Shown here: in pieces, positions 6,984 to 7,255 of the stretch | Layout of the letters: every line of letters starts with the position of its first letter | How positions within the stretch are numbered: position 1 is the first letter of the stretch | Assembly: GCA_002726865.1 (NCBI GenBank) | Contig: PBSW01000055.1 | Span: 1 to 7,255, forward strand | Length of the DNA stretch: 7,255 nucleotides | Direction of reading: 5' to 3' | Origin: Candidatus Bathyarchaeota archaeon | GTDB lineage: Archaea; Thermoproteota; Bathyarchaeia; TCS64 | Position numbers and translations under genes: made by a program | Notes under the pieces: generated by a model | Told to the model about the DNA's origin: nothing | The model's database searches: none | Seen by the model: only the letters and a program-made list of their open reading frames with translations

Positions 6984-6991
6984 ATAATATT
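6984..6991 (-). promoter_or_regulatory. Weak alternative TATA-like element upstream of gene 1
   Basis: On the minus strand AATATTAT is centred about 20 nt before the ATG at 6967. That is slightly too close for a leaderless transcript, which needs about 26 nt, so this is a second choice behind the TTTAAA element farther upstream. Confidence 0.2.
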
Positions 6992-7016
6992 GTTCAACTG
7001 GTACTGTACAAGCTTT

Positions 7017-7030
7017 AGAGATCCCTCTCT
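7017..7030. repeat. Short inverted repeat in the divergent intergenic region
   Basis: AGAGA-TCCC-TCTCT, a perfect 5-bp stem with a 4-nt loop, lies between the gene 1 start and the atpA promoter. GTACTGTAC (7001-7009) and AAGCTT (7010-7015) lie next to it. Such short dyads may be regulator sites or may be chance; only the location makes them worth noting. Confidence 0.25.
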
Positions 7031-7042
7031 CTTTCTAACAAG

Positions 7043-7050
7043 TTTAAAGG
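7043..7050 (+). promoter_or_regulatory. Candidate archaeal BRE/TATA promoter for atpA
   Basis: AACAAG followed by TTTAAAGG resembles the archaeal BRE plus TATA arrangement. Its centre is about 38 nt before the GTG of atpA, so a start of transcription about 25 nt downstream would leave a leader of roughly 12 nt with no Shine-Dalgarno site. TTTAAA is symmetrical, so TBP might also load for the opposite strand, giving an mRNA start near 7020 and a leader of about 50 nt for gene 1. Confidence 0.4.
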
Positions 7051-7083
7051 CAGGCTCCTAGAGAAAATTAACGAAGTTTTGCC

Positions 7084-7255
7084 GTGGCGGTTAAAGGAAA
7101 AGTAGTCTGGATTAACGGTCCAGCCGTAAAAGCAGAGGGAATGGCGGAAGCCAAGATGTACGAGACAGTAGAAGTTGGCCAGGACAAAATGGTTGGGGAA
7201 ATTATTCGAATCACGGGTGACGTCGCGTTCATTCAGGTCTATGAATCTACAAGCG
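7084..7255 (+). CDS. atpA: A-type ATP synthase catalytic subunit A, N-terminal part (3' end outside window)
   Basis: Fifty-seven codons are visible, from a GTG at 7084 to the edge of the window. Subunit A is the nucleotide-hydrolysing or -synthesising subunit of the A1 head. The N-terminal beta-barrel of the family is plain: [16 protein letters not shown], then [10 protein letters not shown], then [18 protein letters not shown], which matches archaeal AtpA and eukaryotic V-ATPase A. The GTG is the only reasonable start, because an in-frame TAA lies at 7069-7071 and no other start codon falls between. There is no Shine-Dalgarno site; a short-leader transcript from the TATA-like box at 7043-7050 is likely. 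The Walker motifs lie beyond the window. The upstream partner gene atpE is separated from it by the opposite-strand operon. Confidence 0.95.
   Translation, partial: MAVKGKVVWINGPAVKAEGMAEAKMYETVEVGQDKMVGEIIRITGDVAFIQVYESTS

Noticed and set aside
222..7056. AGCCTG (222-227) and CAGGCT (7051-7056) as possible inverted ends of an inserted element
   Set aside because: Six bases is far too short to be significant, no target duplication is visible, and no transposase or integrase is encoded.
6564..7061. Plus-strand open frame of 165 codons running through the divergent promoter region
   Set aside because: It is opposite gene 1, which has a good TM helix and ectodomain pattern; the plus-strand product looks like a shadow and would occupy the atpA promoter.

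Overview
The window is archaeal chromosomal DNA. Both edges carry genes of the archaeal A-type (A1Ao) ATP synthase on the + strand: the C-terminal end of the stalk subunit E at the left (1-220) and the N-terminal start of catalytic subunit A at the right (7084-7255). G+C looks intermediate. Genes are packed with 4-nt overlaps or gaps of 5-7 nt, and TTG, GTG and probably CTG starts are common. In Sulfolobus-type atp operons E directly precedes A, so a TACK- or Asgard-like lineage is possible, but the window does not fix the lineage.

Between atpE and atpA, entirely on the - strand, lies a compact seven-gene operon (about 6967 down to 232). In transcription order it encodes: (1) a membrane-anchored protein with a beta-rich ectodomain; (2) a single-TM protein with a DUF4129-like helical tail; (3) a small single-TM protein; (4) a MoxR-family AAA+ ATPase; (5) a DUF58/VWA-like protein with two N-terminal membrane helices; (6) a polytopic membrane protein; (7) a large surface protein with a signal peptide, a long beta-rich ectodomain, a C-terminal TM helix and a short basic tail. 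Junctions are -4, +5, +7, +7, -4 and +5 nt, which implies one co-translated unit.

MoxR plus DUF58 is a recurrent pair thought to act as an ATP-driven chaperone or remodelling module on membrane or surface complexes. Here it is the only soluble enzyme among six membrane proteins, two of them mostly extracytoplasmic. A reasonable working model is an envelope assembly or remodelling machine: MoxR and DUF58 in the cytoplasm or at the membrane, genes 2, 3 and 6 as membrane scaffold, genes 1 and 7 facing outside. The substrate is unknown.

The most informative details are: the DUF58 gene almost certainly starts at a CTG 87 nt upstream of its first ATG/GTG/TTG codon, which restores its first membrane helix; its VWA metal-binding (MIDAS) motif is degenerate; the whole operon sits antisense between two ATP synthase genes; and its 3' end lies only 11 nt from the atpE stop codon, tail to tail. 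The only real intergenic stretch, about 116 bp at 6968-7083, separates gene 1 and atpA head to head and must hold both promoters. No RNA genes, CRISPR arrays, insertion sequences or long repeats were seen.
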